DNA of 64,000 nt from contig JBBTET010000040.1 of the NCBI GenBank assembly GCA_038042195.1, forward strand, positions 1 to 64,000, given 5' to 3'. Made by a program: the position numbers and the translations under genes. The stretch's first letter is position 1. The number at the start of each line of letters is the position of its first letter. The notes beneath the pieces are model-generated. The model made no database searches, had not been told where the DNA came from, and saw only the letters and a list, made by a program, of their open reading frames with translations. Below are positions 35,518-44,809 of the stretch, piece by piece. The stretch is from JACRIM01 sp038042195. GTDB taxonomy: Bacteria; Planctomycetota; Phycisphaerae; UBA1845; UTPLA1.

Positions 35518-35979
35518 CTATGCCTTCTGGTACGAGCCTTCCATGAACGGATGCCAGCTTGCCCCATCCGGCGACACGTCCATCTTGAATACGTACCGAC
35601 CCTTCTCCCGGAAGTCGAACGTCGCCCGGCTCTGGCCAAATTGCGTTGCACTCATCAACAGCATCACCCCGCCGTCAAACGTGCCGCGATACTCCCCCGG
35701 CGGCATGCCCATCGAATCAAACCAGTGCATCACGTAGTTGTTCTGCATCGCGTCGAAACGGAAGATGCCGTGTCCGCGAAACGTGACCGTGCCGCCGCGC
35801 GCCTGTTCGTAGTCCTGTACCACGGCGAATCCATCCAATGCCGAGCGATTCTGCACGCGGCCTTCCGCCATGCCCCCCTGCGGATCGAACGGCGAGGGCG
35901 AAATCCGCTCTTCCCCCTTCCACGACCCAACCAGCACGTCCAGCTTGCGATGGGCATCGGTGACTTTCGGCATTTCCAT
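35518..35979 (-). CDS. DUF1579 family protein
   Basis: A 153-residue soluble protein from ATG 35979, preceded by GAGGAGTCTTTT; the frame is open further upstream but that part is a shadow of the transferase gene. LDVLVGSWKGEERISPSPFD near the N-terminus is the DUF1579 hallmark, followed by beta-strand-rich sequence (FAVVQDYEQARGGTVTFRGHG, NNYVMHWFDSMGMPPGEYRG). The fold is probably a lipocalin-like barrel. Function is unknown. It lies downstream of the aminoacyl-tRNA-protein transferase gene on the same strand, 44 bases after its stop. Confidence 0.82.
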   Translation of the reverse strand: MEMPKVTDAHRKLDVLVGSWKGEERISPSPFDPQGGMAEGRVQNRSALDGFAVVQDYEQARGGTVTFRGHGIFRFDAMQNNYVMHWFDSMGMPPGEYRGTFDGGVMLLMSATQFGQSRATFDFREKGRYVFKMDVSPDGASWHPFMEGSYQKA

Positions 35980-36023
35980 AAAAGACTCCTCGGGAATGGG
36001 TTGTTGATTCCTCAGCTTGGATT

Positions 36024-36752
36024 CTACCGGCCCCGCCACACGCCGTCTGCATCTAGCAATTCGTATGGCTGATAGGCGGCCTTGTAGCTCATGCGGCGAC
36101 AGTCTCGAACATAGTAGCCGACGTACCAGTAGGGCAATCGCCGCGTTCGACACTCCTCGATCTCTCGCAAGGCACTGAAAACTCCGATGCTCCGCCGCCG
36201 CTCGGCCGGGTCGAAGAAGAAGTACACCGATGACAGGGCGATCGGCGTCACGTCGACGATCCCGACAGCGACCACGCGCTCGCCGACGCAATACGTCATC
36301 TCCTCAGTCGTCGTCGGTGAGCGGTAGAGGAACGACTCAAAGTCCTCACGGCCCGTGTTCATCGCCCCATCGTGCTGATCGACCTGGTAGGCGGTGTAGA
36401 TGCGCCACTTCTCGTCAGTCAGGGTCGGCGGACCGATCTCCACGCGAACGTCGCCATTTTTTCGTAACGCCCGATGCTGCGACCGGCTCGGCGTAAACAT
36501 CGCCACCGGCACACGAATCGGCATGCACTCCCGACACCCCTCGCACGTCGGCCGATAGACGATCTCGCCGCTCCGGCGAAACCCCGCGTCCATGAGCGAT
36601 TGATACAAACCAGATTCGAGGCTCGACGCCACGATAAACTCGTTCGATGCCGTGCGGCCGGGGAGATACGGGCACTCATGCGGCGTCCCCGCGTAGACGG
36701 GGAGCGACACCGACGATAAGTCAGACGGACGCTCATTCAAATGCGATTCCAC
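36024..36752 (-). CDS. bpt: Aminoacyl-tRNA-protein transferase (Bpt/Ate type)
   Basis: Attaches Leu (bacterial Bpt) or Arg from a charged tRNA to N-terminal acidic residues, marking proteins for ClpS/ClpAP. The 242-residue protein shows the family order ECPYLPGRTA, SLMDAGFRRSGEIVYRPTCE, GCRECMPIRVPVAMFTPSRS and, at the C-terminus, LPYWYVGYYVRDCRRMSYK plus YQPYE. The cysteines (CEGCREC) are those of the N-terminal ATE region. The start appears to be GTG at 36752. It is divergent from the thioredoxin-like gene. Leucyl rather than arginyl specificity is inferred from the bacterial context. Confidence 0.9.
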   Translation of the reverse strand: MESHLNERPSDLSSVSLPVYAGTPHECPYLPGRTASNEFIVASSLESGLYQSLMDAGFRRSGEIVYRPTCEGCRECMPIRVPVAMFTPSRSQHRALRKNGDVRVEIGPPTLTDEKWRIYTAYQVDQHDGAMNTGREDFESFLYRSPTTTEEMTYCVGERVVAVGIVDVTPIALSSVYFFFDPAERRRSIGVFSALREIEECRTRRLPYWYVGYYVRDCRRMSYKAAYQPYELLDADGVWRGR

Positions 36753-36860
36753 GCGAATCCCCGTTGGCCCGCCTCGTTTGCAGATTCACGATACCGCGAA
36801 GAGAATCCGCAGACCAACGTCGACGTCGTGTCGCCACAGCCCACCATTGGAAAGGCCCCC

Positions 36861-37949
36861 ATGCAGCGCAGCCCCGGTATCGCCCTCATTGCCCTCGCCC
36901 TTTGCGTCGTCTCAGCCGCCGCCGCCCCGTCCATCGGTGACAAGGCCCCGGCGATCAAGGTCGCAAAATGGCTCACCACCGCGCCAGCCGCCCTCCCCGG
37001 CGACAAGGACGCGGGCAAGCACGTCTACCTGATCGAGTTCTGGGCAACGTGGTGTGGGCCGTGCAAGCTGAGCATTCCGCATCTGGCGGAGCTGCATCGA
37101 ACACTTGGCAAGGATGGCGTGACGATCATCGGGATCAGCAGCGAAGAGCCGGCGGTCATTGAGAAGTTTCTCGGCAAGCCTAAATCGGGAAAGCCCGTGG
37201 ACATGCCGTATCACGTCGCTGCCGACCAGGCCGGCGCGACCAGTGCCGCGTGGATGATCGCCGACCAGGGCATCCCGCATTCGTTTGTCATCGACAAGAC
37301 CGGCGTCGTCGTGTGGATGGGCCACCCGATGGACCCCGACATGGAGCGAGCATTGAAGGGCGCGCTCGCCGGCACCTACACCGCCCAAACCGGCAAGGAT
37401 GCCGCGGCCGCTGCGAAGAAATACGACGACCTGTTGAACATGGCTCGCGCCGGAGCCGAGCAATTTGAAAAGACCCGCGCCGAGGGGAGCAACGAATCAC
37501 CCGTGGAGTTGTTCAAGATCATCGACGAAATGGCGGCCGTGAAGCCGCACGAGCTAATGCCTCATTTGATGAAGCGGCATTTTCTGGGTGAGCTGGGCCG
37601 GATGGAAGAGATCCTCGCGGTCGATGCGAAGCTGGAGGCCACGATGAAGGACTCGCCCGAGTCCTTGCAGCAGATCATCGAGTTTCAATTTGAACGAAGT
37701 CTTGGGGAGAGAAACCCCGGCCTGATGCTGCGAGCCGCCAGGCGGGTCGAAGAGTTGACGAAGGGCAAGGACGCCGACGCCCTGGCCCTGCTGGCCCGCG
37801 TGCATTGCGAGATCGGCATGATCGACGCCGCCATCGCCGTACAGGATCGAGCGGTCGGGATTGCAGACGTTGACGATCAGGCCGACTTCAAGCGGGTGTT
37901 GCAGTATTACAAGGCGGCAAAAGACTTGGCGGCAGTGGCTGGAAAATAG
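36861..37949 (+). CDS. Exported TlpA-like thioredoxin-domain protein
   Basis: A 362-residue protein from ATG 36861, preceded by GGAAAGG; the frame opens at 36741 but a signal peptide begins only here (SPGIALIALALCVVSAAAAP). A thioredoxin fold occupies about residues 24-175: YLIEFWATWCGPCKLSIPHL carries the CxxC, and a cis-Pro region follows (QGIPHSFVIDKTGVVVWMGH). This is the TlpA/ResA/AhpC-TSA pattern of extracytoplasmic disulfide or peroxide redox proteins. The C-terminal 180 residues are helical and TPR-like (LARVHCEIGMIDAAIAVQDR). Redox partner unknown. Confidence 0.85.
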   Translation: MQRSPGIALIALALCVVSAAAAPSIGDKAPAIKVAKWLTTAPAALPGDKDAGKHVYLIEFWATWCGPCKLSIPHLAELHRTLGKDGVTIIGISSEEPAVIEKFLGKPKSGKPVDMPYHVAADQAGATSAAWMIADQGIPHSFVIDKTGVVVWMGHPMDPDMERALKGALAGTYTAQTGKDAAAAAKKYDDLLNMARAGAEQFEKTRAEGSNESPVELFKIIDEMAAVKPHELMPHLMKRHFLGELGRMEEILAVDAKLEATMKDSPESLQQIIEFQFERSLGERNPGLMLRAARRVEELTKGKDADALALLARVHCEIGMIDAAIAVQDRAVGIADVDDQADFKRVLQYYKAAKDLAAVAGK

Positions 37950-38109
37950 GGTACAAGGCGGGCTGCACATTGAAAACCGGGTGAACGCATTGCGCGGCGG
38001 TGCGTACAACGACTAGTCAATGATGAGCGCAACGCGCGCCCGGTATTCACGCAATGGCCGACTCGTTGAGCCGCTGTTGAATTGGTCCTTTGCCAAAGGA
38101 GACTTCGCC

Positions 38110-39045
38110 GTGTCCATTTCATTCATCCTCGGAATCGTGGCATTTGCACCGGGGGCCTCCAATTGGCAACCGGTCGGGGAGTCGGAACACAAACAAGGCC
38201 AAGTTGCCAAGGCCGAACAAGCGATGCCGTCAACTGCGGCGGTCGCGGCCCTTGATAAATCCATTCAGGAGGCCAAGAGACTTTTTGAGGCGAGCAACGA
38301 TGCTGTCGATGCGTATCTCAACAATCGAGACGGCGAGTTTTTGGATGATGTCGCCATGCGGGAGAAAATCCGAACGCTGCGGGAGCACGAAATCGAAAAG
38401 ACCCTGTTGACAGATGGCCTAAAGTACCGGTTTGAAGCCTATCAGTCGGTCAATCCGGAAGACCTTCCGGTCACACCCGACGTGCAAAAACGCCTGGCGG
38501 CTGATCCGAAGATTCGCCGTCTTGAGGAGCGACTTCAAGATGCGGACCTGCGCGTGATCACATTGTCATCACGGACAGACGTATCTCGGGACAGCGCGGA
38601 ACTCGAGGCGGCCACGGCAGTGCGCGATGCCTTGGAACAGCAGTTGCAGTTGTATCAGGCGGAAGTCATTGTTCGCATGAACACGGACTCAATCGAGGAT
38701 TGCCGACGCGACTACCTCGAAAGTCTTGAAGCCCTCACCATGATCAAGGATCGACGAATCGTGGCTTATCAGGAGCTTTTGAATTGCGAAGCAATACGGC
38801 GGCAATACGACAGGCTCGTGGAAGAACGCAATGCCAAACGGCGCGATTACGAGCGGCTATTTGAACAGCATCGGTTGCTCGAATCAGTCCCGGCGATGAT
38901 CGAGAGCTTAACGATTCTCAGAGAGAAAGCCGCGAAAGACGGGAAATACATCGAGTTTTCAGTGACCTGGGATTTGGGACAATCCGCTTCCGGTCCGAAT
39001 GTGACCATGCGACTCGCCGGGCCATTGCAAAACGACAATCGCTAA
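38110..39045 (+). CDS. Hypothetical exported coiled-coil protein
   Basis: The frame is open from 38020, but AAAGGAG at 38095-38101 points to GTG at 38110, giving about 311 residues beginning MSISFILGIVAFAPGASNW, a short signal-like stretch. Most of the protein is charged and helical with heptad character (IQEAKRLFEASNDAVDAYL, RRLEERLQDADLRVITL, QYDRLVEERNAKRRDYERLF). It ends with a beta-like segment, GKYIEFSVTWDLGQSASGPN. No family is recognised; it could be a periplasmic spacer or adaptor. It stands alone, convergent with the next membrane protein gene. An imperfect hairpin (CGACAC/GTGTCG, 39065-39091) lies between them. Confidence 0.6.
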   Translation: MSISFILGIVAFAPGASNWQPVGESEHKQGQVAKAEQAMPSTAAVAALDKSIQEAKRLFEASNDAVDAYLNNRDGEFLDDVAMREKIRTLREHEIEKTLLTDGLKYRFEAYQSVNPEDLPVTPDVQKRLAADPKIRRLEERLQDADLRVITLSSRTDVSRDSAELEAATAVRDALEQQLQLYQAEVIVRMNTDSIEDCRRDYLESLEALTMIKDRRIVAYQELLNCEAIRRQYDRLVEERNAKRRDYERLFEQHRLLESVPAMIESLTILREKAAKDGKYIEFSVTWDLGQSASGPNVTMRLAGPLQNDNR

Positions 39046-39121
39046 TTGCCTGAACTACGTAGAGCGACACGGACTGCCGTTTGCTGTGTCGGAACTTGAA
39101 CGAACCAAATTACGGCATAAC

Positions 39122-40999
39122 TTAGCCGCCGCGCTGGCTCCGCTGCGGCGTGTTTTCCGTTGGCGACGGAGTTGGAGTGCCGCTCTGAGAAGCGAGGATT
39201 CGCTTCACGTCCTCCAGAGATTGCCGGGCGTTGGTCGTCTCCGGGTAGGCGGCAATGGCATCCTCGATGAGCGACAGGGCCAACCCCGGCTGCCGCATCA
39301 CGCGAAGGAAGTCCGACAAGAATAGAAACGGGATGCTATTCGTGGCAGTGTCAAAAAGACCCAATGATCCACCAGGAGCCGGGGGACGTAGCCGCTCGCG
39401 CACCCCCGATAGGACGCGCGCGAAGTCGTCCGTGGTCTGAATCGGACGCACCTCCCCCAGCGCGTCCGCCCGTACGAAGACGGCAACGCATTCGTCAAAG
39501 TAGACGAGCTTCCAGTTCGGCAACCTGACCACGTGATTGATGATTCTGTTGTGATTCGCCACGAATAGCGTCTTGAAGCCGTACTCCTCCGCGGCCCGGT
39601 GAAATGAGTCAGCCGACTGGAGGATGTCGATATAACGTGCGAAGGCTGTCTCACCATACACCTCCAATCGTGGATCGATGAAGACCTTGTGTCCGTGGGC
39701 CAGCAGGTACGACCCCTCTGACATCGTATTGAAGAGTGGCGTTGGGAGATGCTGTTCGCGGACGAAGCGTTCCGCCTCAACGGGATACTCGGGATAGGCA
39801 AACCCTGTCCCGAATTGCACGCTGCTCACGATGCCGAGAAAGGCGCGGTCCGTTGCGAATTGCCATGTATACCAACTGGACATGCCGATCACGATCAGCA
39901 AAGCCGCCGTGGACAGCACGCGTCGGACACGCGCCGTGACCAAGGTCCACTGCTCTGCGATTCGTTCAACATTGAATGAGATGAGCGGCACACTGGCCAT
40001 TGCGAAGAGCGGCAGATTCCGAACCGCGAGGATCGTCAAATAAGCCGTTACGGCACCCACGAGTGTCAGGAATCCGTCGAGTCGGCGTCGATTCAACAAC
40101 GACGAAACGATGCAACCCGTCAGAAGGACGTCAAAGCACCAGACGGAGACAAACGAGTGCGGCGAGTTGTAGATGCCTCCGAACTCCGCGATGTACTCCT
40201 TGAATGCCGTACCGCGAATTTGGCGGAATAGCTGAAACGGAAATGCAACACCGTCCCATCCATACGGATTCGCCAGACATGCCAGGCTCGTAAACAGAAG
40301 CAATACGATGAGCAATCGCAGTCGTCTCGATCGCGTGACAACCTCCTCGCTCGCCATGTGCGTACGTCGCATCATAGCCAACGCATCTGTCCCCGCCGCC
40401 ATCGCGACCACCACCGGCCCCAGGATGAACACGGTATGACTGTTCACCCAGATGATCTGCAATGCCGGGATGACCCATGTCCACCGACTCGGTCGTTCCC
40501 GATGGCGCACCAGTAACCACAAATACGCTGAGAACATCGCCATGCTGACGATCTCAGGCCGAAGGAAAAACCGTCGGCCCGCCGCGAGAATCGCAAACAT
40601 CAAGACAACCATGACGACCGGTGACACCCGCCGCGTTCGGACGCATTGGAGGATTAACCCGAATGCCCCACCAAGCACCGCAGTTTTGACTGCGATCATC
40701 GTCGTCAGGCCGAATCGCACGATGACCTGCTGCATAAGGAGGCAATACAGCCAACGCAGTTCGACCCACGGTCGCGATGGTGTGCTATAGCAATAGGGAT
40801 CGACCCTGGGGATGCCCTTCTCAGCGACGAAACGGCCCGTCTCCAACTGCCACCAATAATCAGCACCCCAAATTCGTTGCCACGCCGAGGTGAAAAATAA
40901 TGCCGCAAGCGCCGCACAGGCCAGGGCGATCAACCACGACCGTCGCCGACGATCAATCGGGCGGTCCACGGTGTTCGATGTAGCCTGTTCTGTTGCCAT
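39122..40999 (-). CDS. Polytopic membrane protein of unknown function
   Basis: A 625-residue protein with about eleven membrane helices in residues 20-410. The first loop reads GADYWWQLETGRFVAEKGIP RVDP, a motif that recurs in planctomycete and other bacterial GT-C-like membrane proteins. A soluble region (about 425-625) follows, with RPPAPGGSLGLFDTA and a final helix pair (VMRQPGLALSLIEDAIAAYP) that looks like one TPR unit. Substrate and reaction are unknown; a lipid-linked glycosyltransferase role is only an analogy. It is the sole minus-strand gene between the coiled-coil gene and proA. Confidence 0.65.
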   Translation of the reverse strand: MATEQATSNTVDRPIDRRRRSWLIALACAALAALFFTSAWQRIWGADYWWQLETGRFVAEKGIPRVDPYCYSTPSRPWVELRWLYCLLMQQVIVRFGLTTMIAVKTAVLGGAFGLILQCVRTRRVSPVVMVVLMFAILAAGRRFFLRPEIVSMAMFSAYLWLLVRHRERPSRWTWVIPALQIIWVNSHTVFILGPVVVAMAAGTDALAMMRRTHMASEEVVTRSRRLRLLIVLLLFTSLACLANPYGWDGVAFPFQLFRQIRGTAFKEYIAEFGGIYNSPHSFVSVWCFDVLLTGCIVSSLLNRRRLDGFLTLVGAVTAYLTILAVRNLPLFAMASVPLISFNVERIAEQWTLVTARVRRVLSTAALLIVIGMSSWYTWQFATDRAFLGIVSSVQFGTGFAYPEYPVEAERFVREQHLPTPLFNTMSEGSYLLAHGHKVFIDPRLEVYGETAFARYIDILQSADSFHRAAEEYGFKTLFVANHNRIINHVVRLPNWKLVYFDECVAVFVRADALGEVRPIQTTDDFARVLSGVRERLRPPAPGGSLGLFDTATNSIPFLFLSDFLRVMRQPGLALSLIEDAIAAYPETTNARQSLEDVKRILASQSGTPTPSPTENTPQRSQRGG

Positions 41000-41050
41000 T
41001 TTGGGAGTTTAGAGGATGTTGGCCCGGCGTGAACGATTGACCGTTCATCG

Positions 41051-42319
41051 CTATCGCGACTGTCCGTCGCCCACCACGACGTAGCGCTGTGTGGTCAACT
41101 CCTCCAGACCCATGGGGCCATAGGCATGTATCTTCGACGTGCTGATTCCGATCTCCGCGCCAAGCCCGAGTTGAAATCCGTCATTGAAGCGCGTCGAGGC
41201 ATTCACCAGCACGCACGATGATTGAAGCTCGTTCACGAATCGCCGTTGATTGAGATCATCCCGGCTCAGAATGGCCTCGGTATGGTTCGATGTGTAGGCG
41301 CGAATGTGGTCGATGGCCGCATCGATGTCGTCCACCACTCGAATCGCAACAATCAAGTCCAGAAACTCGCGGCCCCAGTCGTCCTCCGTCGCAGCCATCA
41401 CACTGGGTGATATCGCGCGAACCGCCTCATCCCCGCGAACCTCCACGCCGTCTCTCAACAATCGATCCACCAGCATCGGAAGAAAAACGCCGGCAAGTTC
41501 GCGATGCACGAGGATGGTCTCCACTGAGTTGCACGCCGCAGGGGCGCTTGTCTTCGCGGTCGCACAAATCTCAACCGCCCGGTCCAGATCCGCGGACGCA
41601 TCCACGAAGATGTGACAAACCCCCATGAAATGCTGCACCATCGGGATCCGCGAATGCTCGTGCACAAAGCGAATCAACTCCGTGCCCCCGCGCGGAATGA
41701 CGAGATCGATCAGGTCCGTCCTCGTGAGCAAGGCCTTCATCTCCTCTCTGTCCGACGATGTCACCAACGTGACCGCATCCACCGGCGCTCCATGGGCGGC
41801 CAGCGATGCGTGAATCAGCTCGGCTAGTTTTCTGTTCGATTGCCCCGCCTCGCGCCCGCCCTTAAGAACGCACGCATTTCCGCTCTTGAAGCACAGCGCA
41901 AACGCATCCACCGTCACATTCGGCCGCGCTTCGTAGATCATCAAGATTACGCCGAGTGGGCATCGCACCTTGCGCACCCGCAGCCCGCTCGGCACCACGT
42001 CGTCGCGCGTCACTCGTCCAACCGGATCGGGAAGCTCGGCCACCTGCCGAAGCCCCACCGCCATTTGCAATACAGCCGCTTCGGTAAGGGTCAATCGCCG
42101 TATCTTCGCCTCGGATAAGCCGGCCGACCTCGCCGCCACGACATCCTGTACATTCGCATCGAGAATCTCCGCAACCGACGAATTAATTCGTCCCGCCATG
42201 TCGCGCAAGACGGCATTCTTTGCGTCGGTCGACAGCGACACCACGATCGTCGAGGCACGTCGGACACGCTGGACGTTCTCAATCAATGAGGTCCCCACAA
42301 GTGAACCGGCATTCGTCAT
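41051..42319 (-). CDS. proA: Glutamate-5-semialdehyde dehydrogenase
   Basis: NADPH-dependent reduction of gamma-glutamyl phosphate to glutamate 5-semialdehyde, second step of proline synthesis. The 422-residue protein carries VRKVRCPLGVILMIYEARPN, ALCFKSGNACVLKGGREAGQ and the catalytic cysteine in AKTSAPAACNSVETILVH, with HSRIPMVQHFMGVCHIFVD and a typical C-terminus ELTTQRYVVVGDGQ. It begins three bases after the proB stop and closes the argR-argG-argH-proB-proA operon. Confidence 0.96.
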   Translation of the reverse strand: MTNAGSLVGTSLIENVQRVRRASTIVVSLSTDAKNAVLRDMAGRINSSVAEILDANVQDVVAARSAGLSEAKIRRLTLTEAAVLQMAVGLRQVAELPDPVGRVTRDDVVPSGLRVRKVRCPLGVILMIYEARPNVTVDAFALCFKSGNACVLKGGREAGQSNRKLAELIHASLAAHGAPVDAVTLVTSSDREEMKALLTRTDLIDLVIPRGGTELIRFVHEHSRIPMVQHFMGVCHIFVDASADLDRAVEICATAKTSAPAACNSVETILVHRELAGVFLPMLVDRLLRDGVEVRGDEAVRAISPSVMAATEDDWGREFLDLIVAIRVVDDIDAAIDHIRAYTSNHTEAILSRDDLNQRRFVNELQSSCVLVNASTRFNDGFQLGLGAEIGISTSKIHAYGPMGLEELTTQRYVVVGDGQSR

Positions 42320-42322
42320 TCG

Positions 42323-43480
42323 TTATTCAACCAGCACCATGTCGTCGCGGTGCATGATCTCTTTCACATACTCGTATCCGAGCACATCCTGGTATTCCGT
42401 TCGCGCTCGTCCCTGCAAACGCCGGATTTCGTCTGAACGGTAGCTCACCAAGCCGACCGCCAGTGGCTGACCCGATTCATCCTGCACGTCCACGCGATCG
42501 CCCATCTCAAATGCCCCCTGCACTGTCTTGATGCCCGCTGGGAGCAGACTCGCACCGCCCGCGCGGAGTGCCTCCGCAGCCCCCGCGTCCACGCGGATCA
42601 CGCCCATCGACCTTGAACGAATCGCGATCCACTTTTTCCGCGCCGACAACTTCGTATCCTGCGGTGTGAACAGCGTGCCCACTTCGTCGCCCGCGAGAAT
42701 ACGTTGCAACATGCCCGGCTGCCCGCCCTCCGCAATAATCGTCGGAACGCCACCCTGCCCCGCAAGCCGGGCCGCCGAGACCTTCGCCCCCATGCCGCCG
42801 ACGCCCGTCTCGCTCAACTCGCTCGAAATGTGATCCTCGACCGACGAATCGACCTCCACGCGCGTAATCACCTCGTCGGTTCCCGCGCGATAAAGACCCC
42901 GTACCCGACTGAGAATCACCAGCAATTGCGCCGATGTCAGATTCGTCACCAGCGCGGCCAGGTGGTCGTTATCCCCAACTTTCGTTTCGTCGTCAGACAA
43001 TGCATCATTCTCATTGATAATCGGCACCACCCCGCGCGAGAGCAGCATTTGCATCGTGTGCCTGGCGCTCAGGAACCGCCGGCGGTTCTCGATGTCATCC
43101 GCAGTCATGAGAAGCTGCGCAACATGTACCCGCTGCTTGATAAACGCCCGCGAGAACATCGCCATCAGCCGATGCTGGCCCACCGACGCCGCCGCTTGCC
43201 GCTCCACCACCGCACTCGGCGGCAACTCCAATCCCAATGGCTCAAATCCGGCCGCCACCGCGCCCGACACGACCATCACCACGTCGATCTTCTGATGCCG
43301 CAACACCGTCACGTCATAGGCCAGGTCTTCGATCACCTTGGCGCGCAGTCGCCCCTTGCCTGCGATCACGCCGCTTCCGACCTTGACCACGATACGATTA
43401 ACACGCCCCAGCCGCCGACGTGCGATTGCCAGTGGTTCCGCGCTCAAATCAGTTGCTCCAGTTGTATCCACGTGCTTCAT
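42323..43480 (-). CDS. proB: Glutamate 5-kinase with PUA domain
   Basis: Phosphorylates glutamate, the first and usually proline-inhibited step of proline synthesis. Residues about 28-280 are the amino-acid kinase fold (IVVKVGSGVIAGKGRLR, VVMVVSGAVAAGFEPLGLEL, VVPIINENDALSDDETKVGD, GVGGMGAKVSAARLAGQGGV). The C-terminal 95 residues are a PUA domain (KKWIAIRSRSMGVIRVDAGA, EMGDRVDVQDESGQPLAVGL). It is complete at 385 residues. It begins 24 bases after the argH stop, so arginine and proline synthesis from glutamate share one transcript. Confidence 0.95.
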   Translation of the reverse strand: MKHVDTTGATDLSAEPLAIARRRLGRVNRIVVKVGSGVIAGKGRLRAKVIEDLAYDVTVLRHQKIDVVMVVSGAVAAGFEPLGLELPPSAVVERQAAASVGQHRLMAMFSRAFIKQRVHVAQLLMTADDIENRRRFLSARHTMQMLLSRGVVPIINENDALSDDETKVGDNDHLAALVTNLTSAQLLVILSRVRGLYRAGTDEVITRVEVDSSVEDHISSELSETGVGGMGAKVSAARLAGQGGVPTIIAEGGQPGMLQRILAGDEVGTLFTPQDTKLSARKKWIAIRSRSMGVIRVDAGAAEALRAGGASLLPAGIKTVQGAFEMGDRVDVQDESGQPLAVGLVSYRSDEIRRLQGRARTEYQDVLGYEYVKEIMHRDDMVLVE

Positions 43481-43504
43481 TAAACCTGTAACTCGCCAGC
43501 CGCC

Positions 43505-44809
43505 TCACTCCGATTCCGTCAACGTGTGAAGCAATGCTTCCGCCACGCGCCGCGTCTCCTCCGGCTTCGCGCTACCGGTCGTCGCATACCTGCTCGACCA
43601 ATCCTCCGGCTCGCCGGCCAGCACAACCGTCCCCTTCGCCACTTCATCCGAGACCGCATGATGGGCATCGCGCAACGGTTTTCCTTCTTTCACCAACTGC
43701 TCCATCCGCAGCGTCGCCTCAATCGCCCCTTGCCTCATGGCCTCCGCCAATCGTTCCCGGTCGAATTCCAACTGTTCCAGAAACGCCGCTGCCAGTTCAA
43801 TCAGATCGTCCAACTTCTTCGCCGCATCGCGCACGATCGGCTTGATGCACTGCAAATCCCGGTTGTAGCCGCTCGGCAACCCTTTCATCAGCAGCATCGC
43901 GTGAACATGCGCCGCGAGCAGCGCATTCGCCTCACCCCGAAGCAGCTCCATTGCGTCGGGGTTCATCTTGTTCGGCATCATTGAAGACCCCGTGCCGAAC
44001 TCCGCCGGGTACTTCGTCCACGCAAGCGGCGTCTGCGAGAACACGATCACGTCCGTTGCCAGCGATTGCAGGTGCAGCGCCGTCTGTGATGCAAGGAATA
44101 GGAACTCCAGACATTCGTCGCGCGTCGACGTTGAATCCAGGGCGTTCAGCGACGGCCCCTCAAATCCCAGTAATGCGGCCGTCAAGTTCCGATCAATCGG
44201 AATCGACGACCCCGCAACGGCTCCGCTGCCCAACGGGCATTCGCGCTGCCATACGTCCACCACGCCGCACCAGTGTCGCCGCACGCGCTCCAACGTCGCC
44301 GCATACCGCATCGCCCAGAATCCGACGTTTCCCGGGGCGGCAAATTGCTGATGAGTTTGCATAGGCATCGGCACTTCGCTCCACGCGATGGCACGCCGAC
44401 ACGCCGTTTCGACCAGCGACTTCATTTTGCCTGCCATCCGCCGTCCTGCGTCAATCACAAACAAGCGAATGAGCGTTGCCACCTGATCGTTGCGCGAGCG
44501 AGCCGTGTGGATTTTCTTCCCGGCATCTCCGGTGCGCTTCACCAACTCGCCCTCGATCCAGGTGTGCAGGTCTTCGGCATCGGACGTCGGGCATGGTTGA
44601 TTGACAAAGCTCGCCTCTATGTCAGCGAGGGCACCATCGAGTGATTCGCGTTCCGCGTGACTCAGGATAACAGCCGACTCCAACGCCCTGGCGTGGGCCT
44701 TTTGCAATCGCAACTCAAACGGCAGTAGAAACCAGTCGGCCTCCAGGCAGCGATTTAGTTTGTCGAAGGTCGGATGAAGTCGCGTCTCCTGTTTCCACAA
44801 CGCCGTCAT
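43505..44809 (-). CDS. argH: Argininosuccinate lyase
   Basis: Splits argininosuccinate to arginine and fumarate. The 434-residue protein of the aspartase/fumarase superfamily shows DLHTWIEGELVKRTGDAGKK, IHTARSRNDQVATLIRLF, MQTHQQFAAPGNVGFW and the superfamily signature GSSMMPNKMNP with its mobile catalytic serine. Family similarity starts about residue 14 (FDKLNRCLEADWFLLPFELR), so the true start may lie slightly inside the frame. As written it overlaps the end of argG by 95 bases. Second enzyme of the argR-led operon. Confidence 0.93.
   Translation of the reverse strand: MTALWKQETRLHPTFDKLNRCLEADWFLLPFELRLQKAHARALESAVILSHAERESLDGALADIEASFVNQPCPTSDAEDLHTWIEGELVKRTGDAGKKIHTARSRNDQVATLIRLFVIDAGRRMAGKMKSLVETACRRAIAWSEVPMPMQTHQQFAAPGNVGFWAMRYAATLERVRRHWCGVVDVWQRECPLGSGAVAGSSIPIDRNLTAALLGFEGPSLNALDSTSTRDECLEFLFLASQTALHLQSLATDVIVFSQTPLAWTKYPAEFGTGSSMMPNKMNPDAMELLRGEANALLAAHVHAMLLMKGLPSGYNRDLQCIKPIVRDAAKKLDDLIELAAAFLEQLEFDRERLAEAMRQGAIEATLRMEQLVKEGKPLRDAHHAVSDEVAKGTVVLAGEPEDWSSRYATTGSAKPEETRRVAEALLHTLTESE

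Noticed and set aside
39065..39091. CGACAC/GTGTCG inverted repeat between convergent genes as a terminator
   Set aside because: Six-base stem with a 15-base loop and no T run on either strand.
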